Origin: Acidobacteriota bacterium
GTDB lineage: Bacteria; Acidobacteriota; Terriglobia; Bryobacterales; Bryobacteraceae
NCBI GenBank assembly: GCA_947470805.1
Contig: CANIVU010000067.1
Coordinates: 1-46,073, forward strand
Length of the DNA stretch: 46,073 bases
Direction: 5' to 3'
Shown here one piece after another: positions 1-6,806 of this stretch. The position numbers were made by a program, and so were the translations under genes. Below the pieces are notes generated by a model. That model was not told the origin of the DNA and ran no database searches. It was given only the letters and a program-made list of their open reading frames with translations. How positions within the stretch are numbered: position 1 is the first letter of the stretch; each line of letters starts with the position of its first letter.

Positions 1-147
1 TGAATAGGCGTCCAATACAACGGCGAGATAGACGAACTCATCGGCCAGCCGGATGTAGGTGATGTCGGCCACCCAGAGCTGATTCCGCGCCGATGGGACG
101 AACTTCCGCGTCAGATTGGGGTACACCCGGAAACCATGCCGGGAATC
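1..147 (-). mobile_element. IS3-family transposase OrfB fragment (truncated, runs off window start)
   Basis: Read on the minus strand, 1-147 encodes a continuous peptide containing NQLWVADITYIRLADEF and VYLAVVLDAYS. This is the hallmark around the first catalytic Asp of the rve integrase core of IS3-group OrfB transposases. The short stretch just before it (HGFRVYPNLTRKF) also matches the usual linker. The N-terminal half of OrfB, all of OrfA and the corresponding inverted repeat are missing, because the sequence switches at about 141-150 into helicase coding sequence. The C-terminal part continues beyond the left edge. It is almost certainly inactive, unless programmed expression from elsewhere is invoked. 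Confidence 0.85.
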
Positions 148-1580
148 CGACCTGTTTCACTCGTGCCATAGTATTTTTCGATGTGCTTGCGGGAGCGCGC
201 AATCGTTAGCAGATCCAGCAGCTTGAAATAGTCGAAGCCGAGCATTTCGAGGAGATGCGCCGGACGGCGTTCCGCATCCTCCAAGGCCAGCCAGCGGTTG
301 AACTGGAGTTGCGCCTGCCTGACAGTTGCTTCGACACTGGAAATCCCGTGACCCGCCAGCGCCAAGTCGTCGCCTTCCGTGACGAAGGCGATCTGGTTCT
401 TGAGATCGGCGAGGCGGTTGTTCACCGGCGTAGCCGAAAGCATCAGCACGCGGGTTTTGACCCCGTCCTTAATGATGCGGCGCATAAGACGGTCATACCG
501 CGTCTCGCGTGTGTTGTGGGTCGATTTGTTCCGGAAGTTGTGCGACTCGTCGATGACGACCAGATCGTAATTGCCCCAGTTCACATGGCCGAGGTCGATA
601 TCTCCCGACGTGCCGCCGTCCCGCGACAAGTCGGTATGGTTGAGGACATCGTAGTTGAGGCGGTCGGAGGCGAGGAAGTTGCGCCGGTCATTCGCCTTGT
701 AGAGCGTCCAGTTGTCCCGCAGGCGCTTGGGCACCAGCACGAGCACGCGGTCGTTCCGCAGCTCGTAATACTTGATGATGGCGAGCGCCTCGAAAGTTTT
801 GCCAAGGCCGACGCTATCCGCGATGATGCAGCCGCCAAGCCGTTCCAGTTTGTCGATAGCGCCGATGACACCGTCCCGCTGGAACTTGTAGAGCTTTTTC
901 CAGACGGTCGTATTGCGAATGCCGGTTGCGGATTTGACGATCCGTTCTTCATCCAGTTCGTCGCCGAGGTCCTTGAAGATCTGGAACAGCGTCAAATAGT
1001 AGATGAGTGCCGGGGCTTTCGGATCGGCGAGCTCTTGCAGCCGTGCCAGAAACGCCGTCTTGTGCTGATCGGAGGCAGGGAGCGAATTCCACAAGCTTGT
1101 GAACCACGCGCTGAATGTTGCGGATTCCTCTGGGCCTTCGGAACATTGGATAAGGCTGAACTGGTTGCCGGGCGTGATGCCCAGCCCTTCGGTGCTGAAG
1201 GAACAGTTGCCCGTGATAACCCGCGTCAGCGCAGACTCTACCTTGGTTGCGATCAACAGCGATTGCGGCAGCGCGCCCGGCGCGCCGCGAAGTTCCACTT
1301 TCTTTTTAATCCAGGCCGCGCACTCGCGGGCCAGCCAGTGAACATTGAGCCGATTGCGAAAGGAGCGGTCGGTGTCAGAACCAGTCAACCCAAGGTCGCC
1401 ATCGCTGGTGCCTTGCAGGACAACGCGGCAAGTATCGAGCTTATCCAGCAGCTCGCGGAGTTCCGCATAGGCGAACAGGGAAAATACCGGCGAGGCCAGG
1501 TTAAGCGATGCCGGTGCTGCGAGCGAGGTGCGCAGCTCATCGTACACGCGGTCATTGCCGATGTTCTTGATTATTTTCAT
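111..1580 (-). pseudogene. SNF2-type helicase, 3'-truncated by IS3 junction
   Basis: About 478 authentic residues are followed by a short non-native tail that reads into the transposase in another frame. The N-terminal ~190 residues look like the phospholipase-D-like/HKD-type region found in long SNF2-type helicases of this kind. The helicase core shows motif I DSVGLGKT (residues 255-262), motif II DESH (344-347) and motif III SATPVNN (382-388). Sequence similarity stops after ARSRKHIEKYYG...ETGR. The second RecA domain (motifs IV-VI), which should give a protein of about 1000 residues, is absent, so ATP hydrolysis coupled to translocation is not expected. Family members commonly sit with DNA methyltransferases in restriction or defence loci; that role is inference. 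Start chosen at ATG 1580, 54 bp after the CopG-type gene on the same strand. Confidence 0.85.
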
Positions 1581-1634
1581 CTGGTCAGCACGCTTCCGGT
1601 TCCATCCTTCGTTTTCCCCAACGAATGAGGCGTC

Positions 1635-1853
1635 TCATGGCGTCCTGCGCACCGTTTTTCCTGTGCCGCGCGCATCTTTCTTCCGGACTTCCCCGCCCTC
1701 TGCCGTCTCCTCAGCAACGTACCGTTCCGAGGCTTCCCGCACAACCCAAGCGAGCGACACTTTCTTCTGTTTGGCCAGTCTTTCGAGACTCTGGTAAATC
1801 TCCTGCGGGAAACTGATCGACGCACGGACCAATGAGGCGCTCTGGCTCTTCAT
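1635..1853 (-). CDS. CopG-type ribbon-helix-helix protein
   Basis: This 72-residue protein has a segment ASISFPQEIYQSLERLA followed by a lysine-rich turn and VSLAWVVREASERYV. That is the beta-strand/helix/helix pattern of ribbon-helix-helix DNA-binding proteins of the CopG class. These act as dimeric transcriptional autoregulators or antitoxins. The C-terminal ~25 residues are polar and low in predicted structure. It lies directly upstream of, and on the same strand as, the truncated helicase, so it probably regulated or belonged to that cassette. No adjacent toxin of usual size is visible, so an antitoxin role is not supported. Confidence 0.7.
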   Translation of the reverse strand: MKSQSASLVRASISFPQEIYQSLERLAKQKKVSLAWVVREASERYVAEETAEGGEVRKKDARGTGKTVRRTP

Positions 1854-2339
1854 GACTTCACCACTTTACACCACGGCGGTGAATCTGGAAAAGTTCGCCA
1901 CTCCCGCGCCAGCTCCCTTAGAACGGGGTTTTCTCGTGATTCGGGAGGGATTAACCCCCGCGTAGCAGGCTCTTTGCCGAAGACATGGTGAGCCCCATGC
2001 CATCGTATGCAGCGTTGCGCGCCTTACGTTGAAGCCGCCACCTGATCCTTCTTGATCCCGATAGCGCATTGAGTCCGGCAAGTGTCTTCTGCTCACAGTC
2101 CTTTATTCGGACGTTGTCGTGTTCCCTTCAGCCGTTTGCATCCCAGCCGGTTATCATCTGCCCCCTGCCATCCGCGTGCGCGTCCCGCGTCAACAGGAAG
2201 CCTCGGCTCCCCCGCGAAGGGCGGTCCCCCCAATTTTCCTGTGTGACGCTGCGCCCGACTCCTGGCCCATCGGAGGCATATCCTGACCCCGATCGTCGTT
2301 CCTCGCGAGGAGTGGAAAATCAAATCCGTCGGTAGCGAT
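1854..2339. other. gene-poor accessory stretch, nothing recognised
   Basis: No reading frame here resembles a known protein on either strand. A 10-bp perfect palindrome CCTCGCGAGG occurs at 2301-2310, and short G/C-rich inverted segments occur near 1920-1965. The base composition is typical of coding or structured DNA, so this may be remnant material of the accessory island. I could not assign it to an intron, IS end or gene. Confidence 0.4.
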
Positions 2340-2390
2340 GTACCGCGCACATCCCCGCCATCTGTGACGAGTGCGGATCCCTTGTCTTGA
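2340..2390 (+). pseudogene. possible 5' remnant of a small zinc-ribbon-type hypothetical gene
   Basis: In the frame offset by one from ATG 2340, the plus strand reads AHIPAICDECGSLV. I recognise this as resembling the N-terminus of a small hypothetical family in soil bacteria that begins with a conserved HIPAICD-CG zinc-ribbon half. The start codon is out of frame, and similarity ends after about 12 residues. The frame then runs antisense into the end of the NADAR gene. Very short, so low confidence. Confidence 0.3.
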
Positions 2391-2428
2391 AATTGCAGTT
2401 CCGCCGGAGGATCGGACTTGCGTGGGCG

Positions 2429-3670
2429 CTAAAGAAGCACGGCCACGGCCTGCTTAAACTGAGGAACCATGGAATCGGTGTCGGTCCCCGCGGGGGCCGC
2501 CTGGCCGCCGGGAAGGTTGGCACGAACATGCATCAGCGTTCGGCCGAGCTTGTTGATCCCGTTGTCGTTCCAGAAATGATCCTTGGTCGGACCGTGGGCG
2601 TGCTCCAGCAGATACGCGCCGCCGGTGCTGAGTAGAGCACTCTGGAGCACCTGATTCTGCGTATACTTCTGGGTCTCGACGTACGCCATCGCCCCTTCCC
2701 GGCCCAGGCCTGCGTAGCCGTTGTGCGAGTCATCATCGGCGGGCGGCAGAGTCCTCCCGGGCGGGAGATGTCGGCCTTGCGTATAGTCGTAGACCTGGCT
2801 GCCGGTCGTGGCGTTCTCGAACAGCGTGCGCAACCAATCGTAGCTCCACCACTTCAGCGATTGGAACGCCGCCTCCGCGGTCTGAAAGGTGGGAGTGGGA
2901 GTGATTTTTTGCCCGTTCAACGGGTGGTCAAGAACAATCGTGCAGGGATAGAAGTTTCCGAAACATCCGGCATTACACAGTAGGTCACACGGGTCGGCCT
3001 GGCCGGGATAATAGAACGCGACAACCGTGTAGTGGTCGTTCCCGATCTGGATCGGCTGAGGAATCGGGTGGCACTGGTCCATGGTCGTCGTCGTGGTCGC
3101 TGTTTTTGTGGAGAGCATGTTGGCCAACGTGAGCAGATCGTCGAGCTGGGTAATCGGATACTGTTGCTCGCCCTTTTGCGGACGGAGATCGGGCCAGTAG
3201 GTCCCGGCCGGAATGGTGACCGATTTGGCGCTGGAGCCCAGCGCGTGGATCTGGCGCAGCAGGTACTCCTGAATGGCGTCCCAGTGGGGAATGGTGCCGC
3301 CGATACCGGTGCCCAGGGACAACTTACCCTGGTAGGTCGGAATCACAACGTTTTGACCGGCGGCGAGGTGCGCGGCCAGTGCCTGAAAGATCGGGTCGTT
3401 CTTGGGCAGATCGGACTGGGCCATCGTAATGACGCCGACATAGTGCGGATGGGCGCGGCCACGGCTAGGGCCGGACTTAACGCTCGCCATTCCGTCCCCG
3501 TGGAGCAGGCCGCCAACAGGGATCCCGTCGTAATTGCCGGAGTTCGCGCCCCAGAGGTAGTAAGTATCGGGGTCCCAGGTTTGCCAGACATCGGCGGGAT
3601 CGGTGGCTGGCTGAGACGTCCACCAGTTATCTACGAGTTTCTTGATTTCGCCGAATATAAGTGTGCCCAT
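2429..3670 (-). CDS. NADAR-domain protein with uncharacterised N-terminal domain
   Basis: The protein has 413 residues. The C-terminal part (about 216-387) has the NADAR/YbiA-like (DUF1768) signature: FYYPGQ (219-224), TAEAAFQSLKWW (264-275), KYTQNQVLQSALLSTG (335-350), LLEH, and FWNDNGINKLGRTLMHVR (366-383). NADAR proteins are N-glycosidases or hydrolases acting on ADP-ribose-linked metabolites or nucleobases, and several act with DarT-like toxins or in phage defence. Residues 1-150 form a separate domain with YYLWGANSG, a GGLLHGDG loop, the segment VGVITMAQ and a GTGIGG loop. I cannot name this domain. A central Cys-rich patch lies at about 228-243. The start is placed at ATG 3670, because upstream sequence contains a -10-like TATTAT (3695-3700) and reads poorly as protein. 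No partner ADP-ribosyltransferase is visible next to it. Confidence 0.8.
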   Translation of the reverse strand: MGTLIFGEIKKLVDNWWTSQPATDPADVWQTWDPDTYYLWGANSGNYDGIPVGGLLHGDGMASVKSGPSRGRAHPHYVGVITMAQSDLPKNDPIFQALAAHLAAGQNVVIPTYQGKLSLGTGIGGTIPHWDAIQEYLLRQIHALGSSAKSVTIPAGTYWPDLRPQKGEQQYPITQLDDLLTLANMLSTKTATTTTTMDQCHPIPQPIQIGNDHYTVVAFYYPGQADPCDLLCNAGCFGNFYPCTIVLDHPLNGQKITPTPTFQTAEAAFQSLKWWSYDWLRTLFENATTGSQVYDYTQGRHLPPGRTLPPADDDSHNGYAGLGREGAMAYVETQKYTQNQVLQSALLSTGGAYLLEHAHGPTKDHFWNDNGINKLGRTLMHVRANLPGGQAAPAGTDTDSMVPQFKQAVAVLL

Positions 3671-3694
3671 AGTAGTTTGTGAGTAACTGGCGAG

Positions 3695-3721
3695 ATAATA
3701 CCACAAGTTGGAAGGTGCCAA
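3695..3721 (-). promoter_or_regulatory. weak sigma70-like promoter of the NADAR gene
   Basis: Minus strand TTGGCA (3716-3721) and TATTAT (3695-3700) are separated by only 15 bp. The -10 is good but the spacer is short. It lies 25 bp upstream of the chosen ATG. Confidence 0.35.
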
Positions 3722-3988
3722 TGCAATCCGTCCGCCCGCCTCAAACACGCACAACCCCAACAAACCAAATCACTTACCCCCTCCAAAAACAAAAACGCCT
3801 CTCTCCGCCAAATCCGGTCACAAGCCTGCAAAAATAACCCCTAAACCACTGAAATCAAGCCACATATCACCCGCCAACCACCACCCTAAAAAGCCGAAAA
3901 ACTAGACACGCTCGATAGAATAAAAGTAGAGAGTGAGCGCGCCGCCCTCCTCTCCAAAACCGGAACGGAACCCCGGCTACCACCCTCT

Positions 3989-4004
3989 GCGGAAAGGAAT
4001 CCGC
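3989..4004 (+). promoter_or_regulatory. Shine-Dalgarno placed in a small hairpin loop
   Basis: GCGGA (3989-3993) can pair with TCCGC (4000-4004), which would leave the AAGGA Shine-Dalgarno core in the loop one base before ATG 4006. The ribosome-binding site is therefore presented in a short stem-loop. Whether it forms in vivo is inference. Confidence 0.35.
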
Positions 4005-4005
4005 C

Positions 4006-4392
4006 ATGTCTCCATTACTCCTCGGCCTCCAACAACAGGCCGACGAAGATCTGCGCCCGGCCACGCCGCTCGAACGCATCTTCGCCCACGAAGTCGCCTA
4101 CGCCACCTGGGAACTCGAACGCGTCCGCGAACTGGCCGCCAACAACCCGGACGCCGAAGCCACCCTGAACGCCACCTACACCCGAGCCGCGCGCAATTGG
4201 ACCCGCGCCCGGCGCGAACTCCAACGCCTCCAAACCGCCCGGACCGGCCTCTTCCTCCACGTCGAAGAGGAAATCCGCCCGCACACATCGCTCTTTCCCA
4301 TGGCCGACCCCGCTCGCGTCCCGCTCGCCAAACCCGTCAGCACCCGGGTCGAATTCCTCGGGATCCCGCGCCAGCCGCAGGAGGAAGAATAG
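4006..4392 (+). CDS. hypothetical protein, helical, Arg/Glu-rich
   Basis: This 128-residue protein has no recognised domain. The middle (about residues 20-85) is predicted to be long amphipathic helix rich in Ala, Arg and Glu, with repeated RxxREL/LERV patterns suggesting a helical hairpin or coiled coil. The C-terminus is Pro-rich and acidic, ending in EEE. There is no signal peptide or membrane segment. It is followed after 2 bp by the next gene, whose Shine-Dalgarno AGGAGG (4379-4384) lies inside the 3' end of this one, so the two are translationally coupled. Lineage-restricted pairs like this occur in Acidobacteria; the function is unknown. Confidence 0.65.
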   Translation: MSPLLLGLQQQADEDLRPATPLERIFAHEVAYATWELERVRELAANNPDAEATLNATYTRAARNWTRARRELQRLQTARTGLFLHVEEEIRPHTSLFPMADPARVPLAKPVSTRVEFLGIPRQPQEEE

Positions 4393-4394
4393 CT

Positions 4395-5075
4395 ATGGCT
4401 TCCGCTGCCCAGACACTTGCCAATCAGGCCAACGCGCTCCACTCCACCGGCCCAAAATCGCCGGAAGGCAAGGCCCGCGCCGCCCGCAACAACACCCGCC
4501 ACGGGCTAACCCTAGGTGTCCTTGTCATTGAGGACCACGAAAAGGAGGCCCACGCCGTCCTCGCCGCCGAGCTCCGCGAACAGGTATGCCCCGGCTCCAA
4601 CCTCGAAGAGGAGGCCTTCCGCCAACTCCTCGACGGCGCCTGGCGTCTGCAAAAGGTGCAATCCCTGGTCGCCGGCCTCTTCACCGAGTACAACGGCGAC
4701 CCACTCATCCACCCCGAGGCCGCCGCCCGTCTCGCGACGCTCAACCGTTACCGCGCCGCCGCGGAAATGCTCCTCTACCGCGGCGTCAAGGAGCTGCGCG
4801 AATTGCAAACCCTACGCCTGTGCCGCCAGGCCCATTTGCACACCGAGGAAAAGGAACACGTTCCGCCCATGGTCAACCCGGGGACCTCCATCTACCTGGT
4901 CGGGCACAAACTCAGCTTCGCCGATCGCCAGTACGTCTATGAGCGCTGCGGCGCCGATCCTTTTACCGATCGTTTTTCGGACACCGCGATAGAGGAACTC
5001 CGCAAGGAGGCGGAGTACGTCCGCCGCCTTTACAACGGGGAGGAAGCCGAGGGCGACACCAGCCCCACCTGCTAA
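4395..5075 (+). CDS. hypothetical protein of the STGPKSPEGKARAARN-type family
   Basis: The 226-residue protein begins with a conserved-looking N-terminal motif STGPKSPEGKARAARNN followed by TRHGLT. I recognise this as the signature of a multicopy hypothetical family in Solibacter-type Acidobacteria and Planctomycetes. The rest is helical, with a Leu-rich core (about 55-135) and acidic ends. The basic N-terminus could bind nucleic acid, but this is inference. ATG 4395 is chosen because AGGAGG sits at the proper distance and because the frame upstream is not protein-like. It is coupled to the preceding gene. No catalytic motif is seen. Confidence 0.7.
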   Translation: MASAAQTLANQANALHSTGPKSPEGKARAARNNTRHGLTLGVLVIEDHEKEAHAVLAAELREQVCPGSNLEEEAFRQLLDGAWRLQKVQSLVAGLFTEYNGDPLIHPEAAARLATLNRYRAAAEMLLYRGVKELRELQTLRLCRQAHLHTEEKEHVPPMVNPGTSIYLVGHKLSFADRQYVYERCGADPFTDRFSDTAIEELRKEAEYVRRLYNGEEAEGDTSPTC

Positions 5076-5076
5076 C

Positions 5077-5337
5077 GGCCAACCAAAGCCAAATTCGCGA
5101 GTTCAAAGCCAATCAGGCCCGAACCCGCCAACAGCAACAACGCCAAGCGCCCGAGGCCCACCAGCCCGACGCGGCCAACCAAAAACGAAATTCGCGAGTT
5201 CGAAGCCAATCCGCCCGAACCCGCCAACACCAACGACGCCAACCGCCAAGGCCCACCAGCCCCACGCGGCCAACCAAAAACGAAATTTGCGAGTTCGAAG
5301 CCAATCACGCCGAACCCGCCAACACCAACCGCCCCGT
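5077..5337. repeat. 96-bp tandem repeat, about 2.7 copies
   Basis: Three units begin with GGCCAACCAAA at 5077, 5173 and 5268 (periods 96 and 95), the last truncated near 5337. Each contains a GCGAGTTCRAAGCCAATC core and a CCGAACCCGCCAACA segment. The period is a multiple of three, but no credible gene spans it. It starts one base after the stop codon of the preceding gene. The units are too long and lack the spacer structure of a CRISPR. Confidence 0.85.
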
Positions 5338-5484
5338 CTTGATCACAACGTCATCGCGGCCGCGGCCGGCCAGCTCTTTGATAACCGAAACCACCAACGC
5401 CAACCACACCCGAAGTGTCACCCAGCCAGGCCCTGCAGCAAGGGCCTGGCGCCCAGGCGGAAGCTACCGCCAACAAACGCAAAA
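5338..5484. other. intergenic region with inverted repeat
   Basis: The region lacks a gene. A perfect 9-bp inverted repeat CCAGGCCCT/AGGGCCTGG with a 6-base loop lies at 5426-5449. It could serve as a terminator for the plus-strand pair, but it has no T-run. Confidence 0.45.
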
Positions 5485-5514
5485 CCGCCCGGCTGGGATA
5501 CCCAAGCCGGGCGG
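5485..5514 (-). terminator. rho-independent terminator of the KdgD-like gene
   Basis: A perfect 10-bp stem CCGCCCGGCT/AGCCGGGCGG with a 10-base loop is followed, on the minus strand, by TTTTGCGTTTGTT. It is 21 bp downstream of the dehydratase stop codon. Confidence 0.75.
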
Positions 5515-5535
5515 CGCAAAACCGAACAAAAAGAC

Positions 5536-6435
5536 CTAGATAAAGTCCGCGTACACTTCCATCAACTTCCGCAGTTCCACCATCTCGGAATCCTTGATGT
5601 TCACCAACGGAGGCCGCACCGGACCCGCCGGATGACCCAGAATCTCCATCGCCGACTTCATCATCGACACTTCGTAACCCTTGCACCGGTCACGCAGCGC
5701 ATACAGCGGATGGACATACTTCTTCATCAACACCGCCAGCCCGGCATAATCACCAGCCAGACCCAGCTCGGCAATCTTCAACGACAGCTTCGGCGCAATG
5801 TTCGAAATGCTCGAAGTATACGCCTGGCAGCCCACCGCGAAGTACCCCGGCGCGCAGTCGTCGCCAATGCCACCAACCCAGGCAATCCGGTCGCCCACTT
5901 CGCAGATGATGCGCTGATACTTGCGCATATCGCCCTGGCCGTCTTTCCACATCTTCAGCGACGGCACACGGTCCAACAGCCGGCTCACCTGCGACGGCGA
6001 AAACGCCGCCCAGTCGCGCGTGTAGAACGACAACGGCAATCCGCAGCTATTCCCGATCGCCTCGAAATACTGAAACAGACCCTCTTCCGGAGCGTTGATG
6101 TAATAAGGCGGCATCACCAGCAACGCTTCGGCGCCGGCCTTCTCCATCTCGCGCGCCATGTGGCAGGCCATCGTGGTGTTATACGCCACACCAGCTACCA
6201 CCGGCATCCGGCCGTTGATCGCCTTCACCGACACCCGCACACATTCAATCGACTCTTCCGGCGTCATCGAATACACTTCGCCCGTGCCGCCGGCGATCAC
6301 CTGCGAGCAGAACGGGAAACCCGCCATCCAGTCACAGTTCTTTTCCAGCCCCGCCAGGTCCAGCGAGAGATCTTTCTGAAACGGCGTGACCGGGAATCCG
6401 AACACACCATGAAATGCCTTTTTCGGGTCGAGCAT
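5536..6435 (-). CDS. DHDPS/NAL-family dehydratase, 5-dehydro-4-deoxyglucarate dehydratase-like
   Basis: This 299-residue TIM-barrel protein belongs to the dihydrodipicolinate synthase/N-acetylneuraminate lyase superfamily. Visible motifs are GGTGE (49-53), the catalytic Tyr in FYTRD (Tyr138) and the Schiff-base Lys in KMWKDGQGD (Lys164). The KGYEVSMMKSA...GPVRPPL C-terminal pattern is typical of KdgD. KdgD converts 5-dehydro-4-deoxyglucarate to 2,5-dioxopentanoate, with loss of water and CO2, in glucarate/galactarate catabolism. The substrate is not certain, because related acidobacterial paralogues may act on other sugar acids. Shine-Dalgarno AAAGGA precedes ATG 6435, and a terminator follows. 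No partner aldehyde dehydrogenase is adjacent. Confidence 0.75.
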   Translation of the reverse strand: MLDPKKAFHGVFGFPVTPFQKDLSLDLAGLEKNCDWMAGFPFCSQVIAGGTGEVYSMTPEESIECVRVSVKAINGRMPVVAGVAYNTTMACHMAREMEKAGAEALLVMPPYYINAPEEGLFQYFEAIGNSCGLPLSFYTRDWAAFSPSQVSRLLDRVPSLKMWKDGQGDMRKYQRIICEVGDRIAWVGGIGDDCAPGYFAVGCQAYTSSISNIAPKLSLKIAELGLAGDYAGLAVLMKKYVHPLYALRDRCKGYEVSMMKSAMEILGHPAGPVRPPLVNIKDSEMVELRKLMEVYADFI

Positions 6436-6513
6436 AAGTATCCTTTACCAACAGGGAAGAATGCGGCTCCAATGCGGCCGGAATCCCATCATCTGGCCCA
6501 TCCCCCGACAGAC

Positions 6514-6545
6514 TAATCGGCGCGCACGTATGCCCGAACCGATTA
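6514..6545. promoter_or_regulatory. dyad, possible operator upstream of the KdgD-like gene
   Basis: TAATCGG (6514-6520) and CCGATTA (6539-6545) are perfect inverted repeats separated by 18 bases, about 80-110 bp upstream of the dehydratase start. This fits a dimeric regulator operator or a leader stem. No regulator gene is adjacent. Confidence 0.35.
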
Positions 6546-6563
6546 AGGACCATTACCGCCCGG

Positions 6564-6586
6564 ACTCCACCGCAATCGAGTGGAGT
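6564..6586 (-). terminator. hairpin after the 44-residue protein gene
   Basis: ACTCCAC/GTGGAGT forms a 7-bp perfect stem with a 9-base loop, 50 bp beyond the small gene's stop. No T-run follows, so it is only a weak terminator candidate. Confidence 0.3.
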
Positions 6587-6635
6587 GGCAACTGCCTGCT
6601 TGGAAAGGGAAGGGAGAGGAAGGGAACGGGAAGTA

Positions 6636-6770
6636 CTACTTGCGCATCCCGCGCTTCAGACCACGCAACTTCGACTGACGCCGCTTCTTCGCGCTGCGCT
6701 TCGGCTTCTTGATAATGAAGGTGCCGCTACCAATGTATTCCGCTTTGTAGAGATCGCTATCGTTTGCCAA
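6636..6770 (-). CDS. 44-residue highly basic small protein (TTG start)
   Basis: AAGGAG lies 7 bases before a TTG at 6768-6770, which opens a 45-codon frame ending in TAG. The peptide starts MANDSDLYKAEYIGSGTF and ends in a strongly basic tail (KKPKRSAKKRRQSKLRGLKR) with about 15 Lys/Arg in the last 25 residues. An acidic or aromatic N-terminal half followed by a basic tail recalls small ribosome-associated or nucleoid-binding proteins. I do not recognise the family. The good Shine-Dalgarno and clean composition argue that it is real. It has its own intergenic space on both sides. Confidence 0.6.
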   Translation of the reverse strand: MANDSDLYKAEYIGSGTFIIKKPKRSAKKRRQSKLRGLKRGMRK

Positions 6771-6806
6771 TGAAAACTCCTTATCCCTTCAGTGTACCGC
6801 ACCCGA

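Larger units (their letters stand above)
3671..4005. other. G-poor intergenic region
   Basis: Roughly 3705-3910 is strikingly poor in G and rich in A and C on the plus strand, unlike either flank. No gene is recognised. It separates the accessory island from the plus-strand gene pair and holds the NADAR promoter at its left end. A TAGAAT -10-like hexamer is present at 3916-3921, but no convincing -35 accompanies it. Confidence 0.5.

Noticed and set aside
1577-1825. 82-codon minus-strand frame overlapping the CopG-type gene
   Set aside because: Shifted-frame shadow, Arg-rich and without motif; the CopG frame has a recognisable ribbon-helix-helix.
1866-2350. Possible group II intron or other retroelement remnant
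   Set aside because: Structured-looking G/C-rich segments are present, but there is no reverse-transcriptase motif, no recognisable domain V and no intron boundary.
5077-5337. CRISPR array
   Set aside because: The repeated unit is 95-96 bp and contiguous, without unique spacers; no cas genes are present.
5287-6516. 409-codon plus-strand open frame overlapping the KdgD-like gene
   Set aside because: Antisense artefact; its translation is His/Arg-rich and lacks any motif, while the minus-strand frame has catalytic residues, a Shine-Dalgarno and a terminator.
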